Shown: one piece after another, positions 50,698 to 64,000 of the stretch
How positions within the stretch are numbered: position 1 is the first letter of the stretch
Layout of the letters: every line of letters starts with the position of its first letter
Assembly (NCBI GenBank): GCA_037039925.1
Contig: JAXRKP010000981.1
Span: forward strand, 1-64,000
Direction: 5' to 3'
DNA length: 64,000 nt
DNA from: Doris montereyensis
Taxonomy: Eukaryota > Mollusca > Gastropoda > Nudibranchia > Dorididae
Translations under genes and position numbers: made by a program
The notes under the pieces: model-generated
Seen by the model: only the letters and a program-made list of their open reading frames with translations
Database searches by the model: none
What the model was told of the DNA's origin: nothing

Positions 50698-53460
50698 ATT
50701 AGTAGAAAACCCTTCGCCATACTGTTTGGCACGTTATAAATCACCATACAACAGACGGGCCAATAGATTCAGTTTGTTTGCTTTGATTTACCCACATCCA
50801 CAACTAAAATAGATTTAGAGTGGAACTCTTTATTGAAGAGGCTCAAATAGTCAAATATCTCATTTCTATGTAAACAGAAGAAAACTGCTAGTTTTGATGC
50901 AAAAGAAGGTGCCTGGACCTCCAGTTTTACAAACACAAACCAGCCACCTGAGGACATGGCTCATCCTCATATGAATTTTACCGCCAGAGGGGCCCATAGA
51001 TTTGCTAATTTTTCTCAGGAATGCGCATCTCATGTTAGGGATATTTTTCCAAATTTTTTCTCTTATTTTTACGACTTACGCTCTTACAGATACTTTGAAA
51101 CTGTTTGATTACTTATTAAGTTATTTATAATAAACAAGCATGCCTGGAGACAATGGTGGATTATGATTTCTCTTTGCAATAAAGCAAGGTCTCTCCAACT
51201 TAACTGCTGTCAACCTAAGATCCCGGGTCAACTCAGAAACCATGGTACAGACGATATCAAGTATGATTATCAGATCGAGCCAGTATGTGATACTAAGGTT
51301 GCGTGGGCAGCTTGTTGTAGTTATGAATTAGATCTAGTAGTAACAATAAAAAGTTTCCTCAATCGCAGGCAAACAAAATTCGTTCAATCAATACAAATGC
51401 TGATTTACCGAAACGGTCATTCGTTAAGAGTAAGAGCCTAAAGCAGACTTTTTAAAACCTATATGCAAAATATGGTGGTCACGGGTGCAGTGGTGCCTGA
51501 GTTCATAACACTCAAAGTTTGAGAAGTCATACCATTCTAGCACATTCTAAGAGGTACGTCTACATTGCTAATTTTTCATTTCCAATGGTTGGTTTTTGTT
51601 TTGGGTCCCATATGAGCCATTCTCAAAAGATGAGACAGAAAATGAGTCTCCAAACTTTAAAGGCTTACTTTTGGAACTTCTATTAACCTATGCTATTTTT
51701 TAAGGGGATATGCATATGGGCCATTTGGGGTCAAAATACTAAAAGTTATGGCATTTCTTTCGAGTTCCACTTCTTAGCTTTACTTACTTTAAAACCATCC
51801 CCAAGTCTAAATTCCTTGTTTTTCTATGAAAAAATAGTCATTGAAGACAACACCAGTTTCGTGACAAATATCATATGTTGCCTTATTTTGAGACCCTCAT
51901 AAACCTATAACCCCTCGAGTAAAATGAAATCATCCCATTCTATTACATACTTCCTTGTATCCTTTGTGCTGTCACGTTGAGACTCGACAGCCAGCGAAGT
52001 CCTTATAGAATACTATTCATCATAATACAATAATATAGTACAACCCAAGTCCACACTTCCTTAAATGGATAATGCCTCCACTCGTTGATTCAACCATCTG
52101 GGCAGACAGTCTCTCACGGCTGGTCCCGTTGGCCAATCGATGCTGCTCTTATGCGATGGCTCATGTTGTTCTCGTGTGTGAGGCAGTCTGTCCTACATTG
52201 ATTCCTCTTAAATCTGTATTCATAATTATATTTGATTACAGATTATGTATTTAATTTATACATTGCTTTCATTATTCTTTGTTGCATGCTATAGGATATT
52301 ACAGTAGAAAAAAAACAATTGTGAGCCGAAAGCTTTGTGAAAGATGTGTTTTTGTATATTTTTAGTGCTGCGAAACTTCAATCACATCTTTCTTGAAATA
52401 TTTTTTGACTGTTTTTGTTGGCGTTTTAAAAAAAGTTTTTGGCATTTGTAACATTTTTTCCCGAAAAATGTATACTGTTTGCAAAATTAAAACATTTCAT
52501 GAATAATTTGTATGTTTTATATTTATGTCAAACAAAAATTAAAAAAACGTAAATAAAAGTATAAATCCAAATTTCCTTTTGAAGTTTTATAGTATGAACA
52601 ACTTGTATGTGAACTTTGGAGCATTTGGTTTTCCAGTTTTTCCAAATAGCTATTTAGAAAAACTGTAAACCATAACATAAAAATTCACTATGGTGACCAT
52701 TTTCATGTTTCAATACACTGATTACAAAAATATGCATAGATTTACAGAAAATAGTCAAAAGGAAAAAAATTTGTTACAGAATCCACATATTAAGAGAAGT
52801 AACCAATAACTTGTATATCTTCTTCACTGACACGAGTTGCAGACATGTACATTGCTATTTCAAGACAAATCAGAAATAGTGAGAACTTGGATTTAGCAAG
52901 ATAAATCAGCCCCGGTGATCTCACTACAGAGTTACACTGTATTGGGTTCATCTCATCAACATTCAAAGAAATACATATGGGGAATTTTACCACCTGATGC
53001 CTGAACTTAAACAAGATCGTGACAGACTCCATTCATACTTTCGTATGTTTTCAAGTATATGGATTTATCAATGGATGAATAAATAGATAGATAAACATAT
53101 CAGATAGATAGATGGATAGATAAATAGACAGATTGTTAAGAAAGTAGATGAATAGACAGATCCAGACAGACCAAATAATAGAAAGACTAGTCTGACTAGT
53201 CACTGATAGGTAGACTGAAATATATATACATGTATATATATATATATATATAAATGTGTGTGTGTGTGTGTGTATACATGTTTATAAAACTCACTTATTT
53301 GATTTTCTGTCACAACTCCTGACCTTATTAAGCTGTCCCCTCGGAAAATCGCGGTGGAAATTTTCGACTTTTCCGCAATAAACTGCAGGTGGTAATTTTT
53401 CATTATTAAACAAAAGATTGAAATTGAAATAATTTGTTGGGTTTTTTTATGTGGCATCTC
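50698..53460. other. Intergenic, 3' of E4F1; simple repeats only
   Basis: No gene or clear element. AGATAGATAGA-type repeats at 53086-53170 and TA/TG repeats at 53220-53275. Confidence 0.5.
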
Positions 53461-53990
53461 TTCGATGAAATAAGGTAAACTGGGGTTTTAGTCCACTTTA
53501 ATTGTCCTAGTCGGCTTATCGGTCCTTATTCTAAACTCTACTCTAAACACAGAGGAATCCTAGGTCTAGTTAGTAGCCAGTTGTACTGTTGCAGCACAGG
53601 AATCAAGCACACAATTGTAACCATAGTGATCATAATAATAATAATAATAATGCATGTATAGGTCTCGTTCTGTGTTTGCTTCGGCTGTAGACCTGGTCTT
53701 GATTGACGATCAATTTGAATCATACACAAAGTGAAGAGGACTCATGTTGTTAGTGGCAGCAAGCTTTTCTGCACATTTTACAACCTTCTGGTGGACTACA
53801 CAAGAAAATCGTATACGGAGTTCCACTCTATAAATGGAAAAACGTTTTCAAGAAGTGAAGAGGGCAGAGAAGGAGTTGACTAGACCAGCAAAAACTGAGA
53901 TATTCCAGCGCCGAAATCAAGAGATACAAAGATATCTAAGGGCTTTATAGTTGTCAGAGGATTTCCCAGTTGATCTGACACTGACAGTCT
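53460..53990. repeat. Dispersed repeat, inverted relative to 40640-41215
   Basis: CTTCTGGTGGACTACACAAG, GTGGCAGCAAGCTTTTCTGC and GAAATCAAGAGATACAAAG match the reverse complement of the intron-9 copy. Contains a short (AAT)n. Confidence 0.65.
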
Positions 53991-54076
53991 TTAGGAACAG
54001 TACTAGCTCAGATGTTCCAGATCATGTAAAATGTACTAGTGAATACATTTTTTACTATGATTAACACATTGTCTGC

Positions 54077-54212
54077 AGGGACTCGGTAGTCCAAGGAAAG
54101 TCTCGGCCTCTCATCCAAAAGGTCATGGATTCAAACGCCGGCAGGTTAAAATGTTTTCTCCAATTTTTTAAAAGTAAAACCTAACCCCCCTGGTCCAGGT
54201 AGGACCAAGAAA
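54077..54212 (+). mobile_element. tRNA-derived SINE, copy c, 3'-truncated
   Basis: Head CTCGGTAGTCCAAGG, B box GGATTCAAACGCC, then CCCCTGGTCCAGGTAGGACC, where it stops. Confidence 0.7.
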
Positions 54213-55039
54213 AACTGAAAGAAAGAAAGAGAAGAAAGTTTCCAGGAGACATTGATTGACATAACATAGAGGGTCTCATTCTTAATACGAATCTTATGAA
54301 CAGCACAATTTTTTTCTTCATCTCTTGCTCTTGGTACTTCATCCATTAGATAATTTCACCAGATAGATATTCTAGCGTTGATGGATTCTCTGTACACCGT
54401 ATTGATGCTTCTTTTTCCACCTTTATAAAATTACAAAATTATCTCTTGAAAAACACCTTCCACGTCCATATAATACTGTAATACAACTGACAGATTGAGA
54501 GGAAACCAAATATACTCTGTGGCCTCCACTGCTCTTTTTTCTTTTTTCCCCTTTCCTTTCTGTTACAAAGGTAAAAATGGAGTATGGCAATGACTAGATC
54601 TAGAGGTTGAAGTAGACACTAGTAACACCAAGGCTCAATTAATAATTATAACAAGGCTATTTATTATACTCACTGTCAACAATCGATCGATGGATAAAGC
54701 AAATTCACAAATGGATCTAATGTAAGATGATATAAAAACGACGTAAATCACACAAGTTCTTGTACTACTCTTTCATATCATGGATAACCCATGCTATTTA
54801 TAGTCGAAAACTAAAATATTTTTACAATGGAAGTTTCCATACCATTCTCAAATATTTTACACAATTCTTTAAAATTCTCTTCCTTTCCATATATAAATAA
54901 ATCGATACTACTACTACACTAGGGCACCAAAATGATTACGTCACAAACTTAATTGGGGTTTTACACACACACTAAAATTGATTACCTCAAACTCAAAGGC
55001 TTTCCTCTACCAGGGGAATCATCTTCAATACTAAAGTAA

Positions 55040-56210
55040 CTATGTTACACTCTCCTTGAAAAGGGAGAAGAAATGGAGGTGAAAACGAACCCACTCTGTT
55101 GTTTGCACCCTGCAAACAGAGTGGGTTCGCTTTTCCATCCTTTCCCTCTCCCTCTTTTTCAAGGAGATGAAAGGGGGGTGTGTGGAGGCGACAGAGTAGA
55201 TTCAGTTCCCTCTTCGCTCCTCTCAATCTGTCAGTTGTACAAGATGGACAGGGACTGTATACTCAAAATTAAAAAAGTGATAACTTTATATCTTTATATG
55301 GCGGCAAACCAGGCGTCAATACTGGGCACAGAGAAAATAAATGTATTAATTAATTAATATTATCATCGCTGAAAGTGGAATATTTGCTGAAATAAACTAA
55401 CGGATGATGAAATGCTTTCAGATGAAGAAAAATGGTTGCCGTTCTTAAGAATGAGACTGAACAGGTCAATGTCTCCTGAAACTCAATCTCTTCTTTTATT
55501 TGTTTGTGTGCATGGCATTGGCATCAATGCTTGAATTCTATTTTGGAAATATGTGGACACATCTCTCTGTCAATAGTGTAAAAACGTGTGTACACACATG
55601 AGTGTACAGTCATGCAACAGACTTGGTGAAAGAAGAAAGGTGACTGAAAAAGTGAAATGAAGTGCAGCGCTTAGGGTACGAACAGAATGAGTTCACTTTC
55701 TCCTCCTTTCCAAAGAGAGGAAAGGGGAAAGAGAAACTGAGGAGTGGAGGTGACAAGAGTAGATTCGACATCAATGCTTCAAGACCCCCTTTTAGAAATA
55801 TGTGCACACACCTGTGTGTAAATTAAGATGTGCATACATACATGTGTGCAGTCAGGCAACGAACTTGGTGGGAGAAAGGTGGTTGAAATTTAGTGTAAAG
55901 CTTCGTTATCTGATCTCTCCTTACATTTTCGTGAGGATTGATAGCGGACAAGGAGAGGAATCCACTCTAGTGCGCCCAATACATTTCCTACAAATTTAGT
56001 TCTCCAGCTACCAAAAGGAGACCGGGAAAAGATGGCAAAATCGAAGCCACTCTGTTTGCACCTGTGTAAACAGAGTGGATTAGCTTTCACCTCCTTTCCC
56101 TATCTGCTTTTCAAGGAGAGGAAAGAGGAATGGAAGCGATAGAGTAGATGACGTTTCCTTTACGCTCCTCTCAAAGTATTCTTTAAAGGATGCTTTTGTA
56201 TTCTATACGG
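55040..56210. repeat. Hairpin-bearing tandem element (about 3 partial units)
   Basis: At 55083-55132 CACTCTGT..TGCA is followed by TGCAAACAGAGTGGGTTCGC, a near-perfect hairpin with further complementary CTTTTC/GAAAAG arms. A diverged copy is at 56040-56095. Between them, units near 55525 and 55770 share TCAATGCTT, GAAATATGTG and CAACGAACTTGGTG. Each unit carries CCTTTCC..AAGGAGAGGAAAG. Confidence 0.6.
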
Positions 56211-56262
56211 CAGCAAAGTAATAAATCGTGAGAATGAATCCAACTCCTAATTTCGCTAAGCT

Positions 56263-56562
56263 CGGGGGACTTGAAAGTCGAGAGGCTGGTGTCGGCCTTT
56301 CAACTCAAAGGTTCAAGCCCCGCTGACCGTTGAACAGTTTTCTTAAGTTTTATCTACCCACCTGGTCCAGGTAGGTGAATTGACACCTAGTCCCATTGGA
56401 GACGACAGATAAAAAAGAGGTCCCGTAATTAGTATGTAGATAACAACACTCTGTGCATGTTAAAGATCCCTTGATTGTTCACAAGGCAGCTGGGGCAAAA
56501 TACAAAATTCTGCCAAAAAACCCCATAATCATTTTAATTGTGGATGTGGGTAAATCAAATTT
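56263..56562 (+). mobile_element. tRNA-derived SINE, copy d, near complete
   Basis: Head GGGGGACTTGAAAGTCG, B box GGTTCAAGCCCC, body CCTGGTCCAGGTAGG, TTAAAGATCCCTTGATTG, tail GATGTGGGTAAATCAAAT. Confidence 0.75.
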
Positions 56563-56957
56563 CTGTCCCAGTGGTGATGATTTTAATTCCAAACCTTCCC
56601 ACTTTGAAATACTCAAGCATCATGTTAATAATAAAAGAATTGAAACTGGCACAGCCCTCCAACCCCCATTTGGCCAAGACGTCATTAGTTAGTTACACAC
56701 GCAAGAAAATAAAAACAAAATGCAAGTCCACCTGAAGTTTAGGCAACAGATAACTTCAATGTAATGTAGTAAGCATACGAAAGAATCATTAGATCTAGCA
56801 TGTTTCCAGCTGTCTTGTCAATGTCATCTTTCGCTGGATCTCGTCAACTAGCAATGGTTGTTACTTAATCCCCCTCCTAGCAGGATACATCACAAGGCAA
56901 TTGTTAGGAGGAGCAATCAAAGGAAAGAATATGGTGTTACCGGAATCTTAGTAGACG

Positions 56958-57960
56958 TCACTGGATTCTGCCAGAGCGATTTGTTTTATATTGAGTATCA
57001 ATTCTATCATTAGACGGGATAGTTGGAAAGTTTGTTAATAATGTTACACCAGTAGTGGGGTGAGAGCCCATTGGCGTTGTCGGATTTGGGTGTGCAAGCC
57101 GGGAAACGGGTTTGTTCTTCTTACAAGCGGTCAGCCAGGTGATGTATGCAGCTTTGAGTCGGCCGATCGAGACTTGTCTCCATGCGTCCCTTACCGTCAA
57201 AAGTAAAATATGTCACTTTTACTCTTCATACTCAAAATGCAATAAGGACCGTCAAACGGATTCTGAAAAGGCTGCTTGTGAGAGTCTCTTTGAATACAAT
57301 GTATAGACATAATCAGCTGAGGCCAAATTGCAGGTTGGGTTCCATAGACCCTCGGTTCAGGCGGTTGGATTGAGAACATTGTTTGTTGGATTTGGAGGTG
57401 TCTCAAAAATGGCAAGTCAAACTCTACTGTGCGCACTTCATGTGCTCTCGGTAATTCACCGCTAGGTATGCAGAGTGTCAAACTATAAACAAGTTCGGCA
57501 GGTGAACATCCTGGATCAACTCTCCAAGATGAGCCAATTCCCAACAAGACCATAGGAAGGTCTGCAAACCAATAAGGACTGGCGGTCCGAGCCTTGAGAG
57601 CCGATTTGAGTTGGTGATGAAGACGTTCGGCCATACCATTCGATTGTGGATGATACTAATGATTGTGATAGGCCGCGGTATTGTTGGCTTCGATGCCCAG
57701 GAGCCTGTTGTTTAGTTGGGTCCAAAATGTGGAGGTAAATTGGCTGCCACAGTCTGAAGTAATGTCCTTGGGTACCCTAAATCTGGCAATCCAGTGATGA
57801 AGAAGAGCTGTAGCGCAAGTGGAAGTATGGGCATTAGGAAGGATAGCTACGGGCCATCTCGTGAAACTGAAATAGTCGATCACGGTGCAGAGGTAAGATG
57901 ACCTGGCTTTCGGGAAGAGGCCCAACCAGATCTACATGGAGGCTGCAGAACCTTATCCAA
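56958..57960 (-). mobile_element. Ty3/gypsy-like LTR retrotransposon relic: integrase core and C-terminal region
   Basis: Minus strand, several frames: integrase core with TVIDYFSFTRWP (first Asp), ITSDCGSQFTS (second Asp) and NGMAERLHHQLKSAL (Glu), then LPMVLLGIGSS and PAELVYSLTL, and a C-terminal NPFDGPYCIL block ending near NRSGRIQ. A TAG separates the core from the NGMAER segment. Gag, protease, RT and LTRs were not found. Confidence 0.75.
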
Positions 57961-58779
57961 TATCACTAATAGCAGATTGGAGTGAGTGTTCTGTGAGCAG
58001 ATTTGGATGCCTGAGTGTGGGGCTGGATCCTGAACGACGTGGGATGCCTGATCTCAGTTTTGGCTTTGTTGAGTTGAGGCAACTTAGTAGTGTTAGAACA
58101 TTACACATGACCAAACAAAATATGATTATGCAGTGAGCGTTCTCGACATGAAAACAGCTGAAGAGATACATCATATGCATGTGTGTATTCACAAACTGAT
58201 GTCTTTTATTGTTCTGTCGATGTACTATATTCATTAATGTTTACATGTCTGTAACTCAATTTCAAGAATAAAGTAATATCATAATTAAAAATATTACTAT
58301 TATTGTTTCAGTAAAATCGTGAATACATGACTACATGTATAATATTTATCAGATTCTGGATTCTTATGCGGTGTAGGGCCTAGTTGTAATAATTATATAT
58401 ATACAATTTAATAATGCACTCAAACCTCTGACAATAGATACACACAAGGTTTCTTCTTTATGAGGATAAGAGTAATGATGAAGGTTTGGAGACAATGTTT
58501 TTGTCCACTGCTTAGGTCTAGGTCAACTGAATGAAAAGTGGCATCGGCATAGGCCGAGATCGCGTCCTCTTGACAATAGCGTGTGGCAGAGTAGGCATGG
58601 CCATGACTGGGTCCAATTGAGTGGTGAGAATTAGGCTTCACAGCAGTGACCTAGGCTAATTCATCAATCTATCTACCAACCAAGGAAGGTCGATTGTGAG
58701 TATAAGTGACATCTTTGATGAATGCTGTCTTCGTTTTGATCAACTGGTCCTGTAGCTACTTATTCGTTTAATTCCTCAT

Positions 58780-59000
58780 TTCACCACTCACAGAAGGGCT
58801 TAGGTACCTCAAACTGCCGAGGGAAAACCAAAATCCAAAAGTCCCCAGCAAATCGGGATGATTTTACAATCCACAGAGACTTCCCGATTAGAGAGGTTCC
58901 ACTGTACTGAAAAGGGCGCTTTCATTAAATATAACGCCATTCCCTTTATAACGCAAAATTACCACCGGACACAACAGTTGGCAGTATAATGTTGCTGATT
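58780..59000. repeat. Tigger-like end plus short dispersed repeat
   Basis: CCCGATTAGAGAGGTTCCACTG then TA (ending near 58904) looks like a right terminal repeat of a Tigger-type MITE. ACGCCATTCCCTTTATAA (58935) recurs from 36716. Boundaries unclear. Confidence 0.4.
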
Positions 59001-59331
59001 TCTAAATCTTATTGAAATGTCCATCATTTTACAGTACCGGCTAAACCTTATTATATGAAGTTATTTACGGCTCCGATGTAGTCAAACCTGGCACCAGATA
59101 TCTGTATCTAGACACAGCGTATTCAATGTAAAATCTGCTCACGCTTACAAAAGGTTCTTCCCAATCCCTGAAACTGCTTACATATATTATATATCAATGA
59201 AATTCTTTGTATTAAAAATAGAATTGTGATACATGTGCTTTAAAGCAGTGCTGTAAACTGCTAGACAAACACAGCGCTATAATTTGTAAATTCCATCAAA
59301 AGTCCTTCATGTAATTCCCCCTGTACACCCT

Positions 59332-59356
59332 ATATATATATATATATATATATATA
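59332..59356. repeat. (TA)n microsatellite
   Basis: About 12 TA units. Confidence 0.85.
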
Positions 59357-59771
59357 ATTACATACATACATGTAATAACAATAATAATACATGTTCTCAC
59401 ATTCTCCTCCTCTATGCATTTTTTCACAAAATACACATTTTATAATATTTGGTAAAATCTAATAGAACACAAACAAAAAGTGATCTAGATCTATATTAAA
59501 ATGATAACGCACAAACAAAGAAATATTTTCCATTAACCAGTTTATTAAGGTGACATAGTTACAACATGTAAGAATAAGTTTACAGCAATGGCAGAAAATC
59601 AATGACAAGGCTGACAAGTGACAGTGAACCAGTAATGAGACGTTGTAAAAGATAAAGACTCCATTCAATTTGTTCATGTAATACAATTTGAAAGAAGTCA
59701 CAGATGGATGATGATTTGCTTTGTTTTTTATTAATAATTAATATTTATCTTTTCTTTTTTTCTTTGATGCA

Positions 59772-59777
59772 TTTATT
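59772..59777 (-). terminator. Candidate UBE2I polyadenylation signal
   Basis: AATAAA on the minus strand (TTTATT on plus) about 390 nt past the stop codon; another at 59727-59732. Confidence 0.35.
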
Positions 59778-60163
59778 TGTTATAGGAACCAGTGCTTTTT
59801 TTTATGTGGTCAACGGAAAACTTAGAATTTTGCAACATGTCACATTACACATGACCTATATAATTATATACACATAAGACTTAGAATAAATGAATTCACT
59901 TTCTATTTACTTACAATCACTCAGCTTTCATTCTCATTGTAAAAAAATTATCCCCTCAGTTTTCAAAAATAAGGCAGACAAGCCTTCTTCATGTACTCAT
60001 TTGATGACTACATACTAAACATTACACTTTAGAATCAATAAGTTCATTGAAAAAAAAAACATGAAATATCATTCATCAGCAATAAGAAAAAGAGGAAAGA
60101 AGTAAATCCAAATGTAACTCAACAATGTTTTGATACATAGGACTGAAAATTCCATGACAGCAA

Positions 60164-62771
<2,608 letters not shown>

Positions 62772-62934
62772 TTAAAATATAAGAATTTTTGTTTTTAAAT
62801 CAACATGAAATTACAGACAAATTCACATCAGTTTACATAATAAGACAATAAGACAAGTTGATCTGAAATAAGCTTGTAGAGAAATGTTATTCAGCCTTTA
62901 CTAAGAAATTCTTCCTGTTTTACACATACTTTCT

Positions 62935-63745
62935 TTCTATTTCTAGATACCCGAAATGATCTTTCTGTAGGCTACCTTTATATTTTCTTCTGTGACGGTT
63001 AAATTTTTTTGTAATAGTGACTCTTTTAGATCTTCTTCCCACTTTCTTTGAGGCCTACCTGTTGGTCTTTTACCTTGGGTTTAAGCAATGAATACTGGTT
63101 TAGCTATTTTATTATCCTTCATTCAGTTTACCATCTCAGTTGATATATTTCTATTTTAGTTTTCATGTCCTCTGTTTGGTTTGATCTCACATTTTTATTG
63201 TTTCTGATTTTGTCTTGTTTTGTTTTTCCTACTACTCTTGTTAGATATTTCATTTCAGCTACTTGTACTCTACTGTCTAAGGTCCAGATTTCACTGCCAT
63301 AAACAAGAGTAGGACAATATACTGTGTTGTATACTGTCATTTTGGTTTTTGTTAACAATTCTCGTTTTTATCTATAAATGCCTTCCCTAAACGGTTATAT
63401 TGTCATTGCCTTTCTTGTATCCTGGCATTAACTTTTCTTGGTATGTTTAGTGATATCCACCTATAGTTTGAGCATTCCATACTAGATCCTTCCTTGTACC
63501 ATCGTTCCCTTATTCCAGTAATCTGGCACCTGTTTTAAGTTCCACTTCGATGCTTGTTGACGATTAAATATTGCCATATTGAATGCAATAGTTTGTCTGC
63601 CTCCATTCCTTGGTTTTTAATCATTTCTGGATAAACTTGATATGCCCCTGGGGCCTTTCTTAGCCTAATTTTTTACATATAGATGTTTGGACTTCTTCAA
63701 TTGAGATATCTACATCTTCCATTATGTCATCTGGATTACTTATTA
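62935..63745 (-). mobile_element. RTE-like LINE 3' portion (minus), right-edge copy
   Basis: Minus strand: reverse-transcriptase start (GCCCCAGGGGCATATCAAG, 63650), an internal gap, then CPTLVYGSEIWTLDS and EMKYLTRVVGKTK, and the tail. It abuts the inverted 5' module at 63747. Confidence 0.8.
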
Positions 63746-63746
63746 T

Positions 63747-64000
63747 CCAGGCAGTGGCCAGGTGTTTGTACCTGTACGAGGATTAGACGGTCCCCCACCC
63801 TCCATTAGTCTTCTGATGCCTTGCAGGCGGGTCATGACTGACCAAAGGCTAATGGGAGTTCACTCGGACAGAAAATCACAATCTGCTGCCTTGCAGGCCA
63901 GTCTTGGTTAACAAAAGGCTTAGGGAGTTAACCCTGAGAGAAAATAACTAACAAAAGCCCGGAAGGGGATCCCAAGGTTCAGTGATCTACATTTCCATAC
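63747..64000 (+). mobile_element. RTE-like LINE 5' module in opposite orientation, cut by the window edge
   Basis: CCAGGCAGTGGCCAGG, CCTTGCAGGCGGGTCATGAC and AAGGGGATCCCAAGG match the 5' module. It continues off the window. Confidence 0.8.

Overview
This is animal nuclear DNA, most probably from a lophotrochozoan and likely a mollusc. It has short coding exons with GT-AG introns, abundant non-LTR retrotransposons and tRNA-derived SINEs, and long trinucleotide arrays. There are no prokaryotic features, CRISPR arrays or viral genomes. The taxonomic guess is inference; no species-level marker is visible.

Three host genes can be read. (1) A RING1/RNF2 (Polycomb PRC1 ubiquitin ligase) ortholog lies on the minus strand at 9594-846 in three coding exons: the RING exon at 9594-8825, a 66-nt exon at 2572-2507, and a terminal RAWUL exon at 1033-846. 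(2) An E4F1 ortholog (C2H2 zinc-finger regulator and atypical ubiquitin ligase) lies on the plus strand at 23787-50581, with 16 coding exons that I could place by splice sites and phase. (3) The last two coding exons of a UBE2I/UBC9 (SUMO-conjugating enzyme) ortholog lie on the minus strand at 62750-60164; its 5' part is beyond the right edge. RNF2 and E4F1 are divergent across about 14 kb. E4F1 and UBE2I converge tail to tail across about 9.6 kb. All three act in ubiquitin/SUMO and chromatin control.

Most of the remaining sequence is mobile or repetitive. One APE-type (RTE-like) LINE family has two near full-length but decayed copies (3525-6936 and 18911-22617) and at least six fragments; one fragment at the right edge shows a twin-priming inversion. 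There is a Jockey-like LINE (13222-15408) with an 11-bp target-site duplication nested in an older repeat, and further LINE remnants at 11690-12128, 36838-37110 and 60690-61060. A Ty3/gypsy-like integrase relic lies at 56958-57960. tRNA-type SINEs are scattered throughout. There is a fold-back element with 70-bp inverted ends around a GA/GT array (9987-10926, second copy at 43090-43770), a 1.36-kb terminal-inverted-repeat element (35123-36480), a Tigger-like MITE (48546-49345) and a hairpin tandem element (55040-56210). Two TTC/GAA arrays of about 450 and 540 bp lie within 3 kb of each other.

The E4F1 and RNF2 exons carry small frameshifts, mostly at homopolymers, while their protein signal and splice sites are conserved. 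I read these mainly as consensus errors of the assembly, not as gene death. The most unusual host-gene observation is an inverted 181-bp copy of the first part of E4F1's last exon inside its own intron 13, next to a transposase-like fragment. I found no clear new molecular system; the findings are mainly gene-structure and mobile-element observations.
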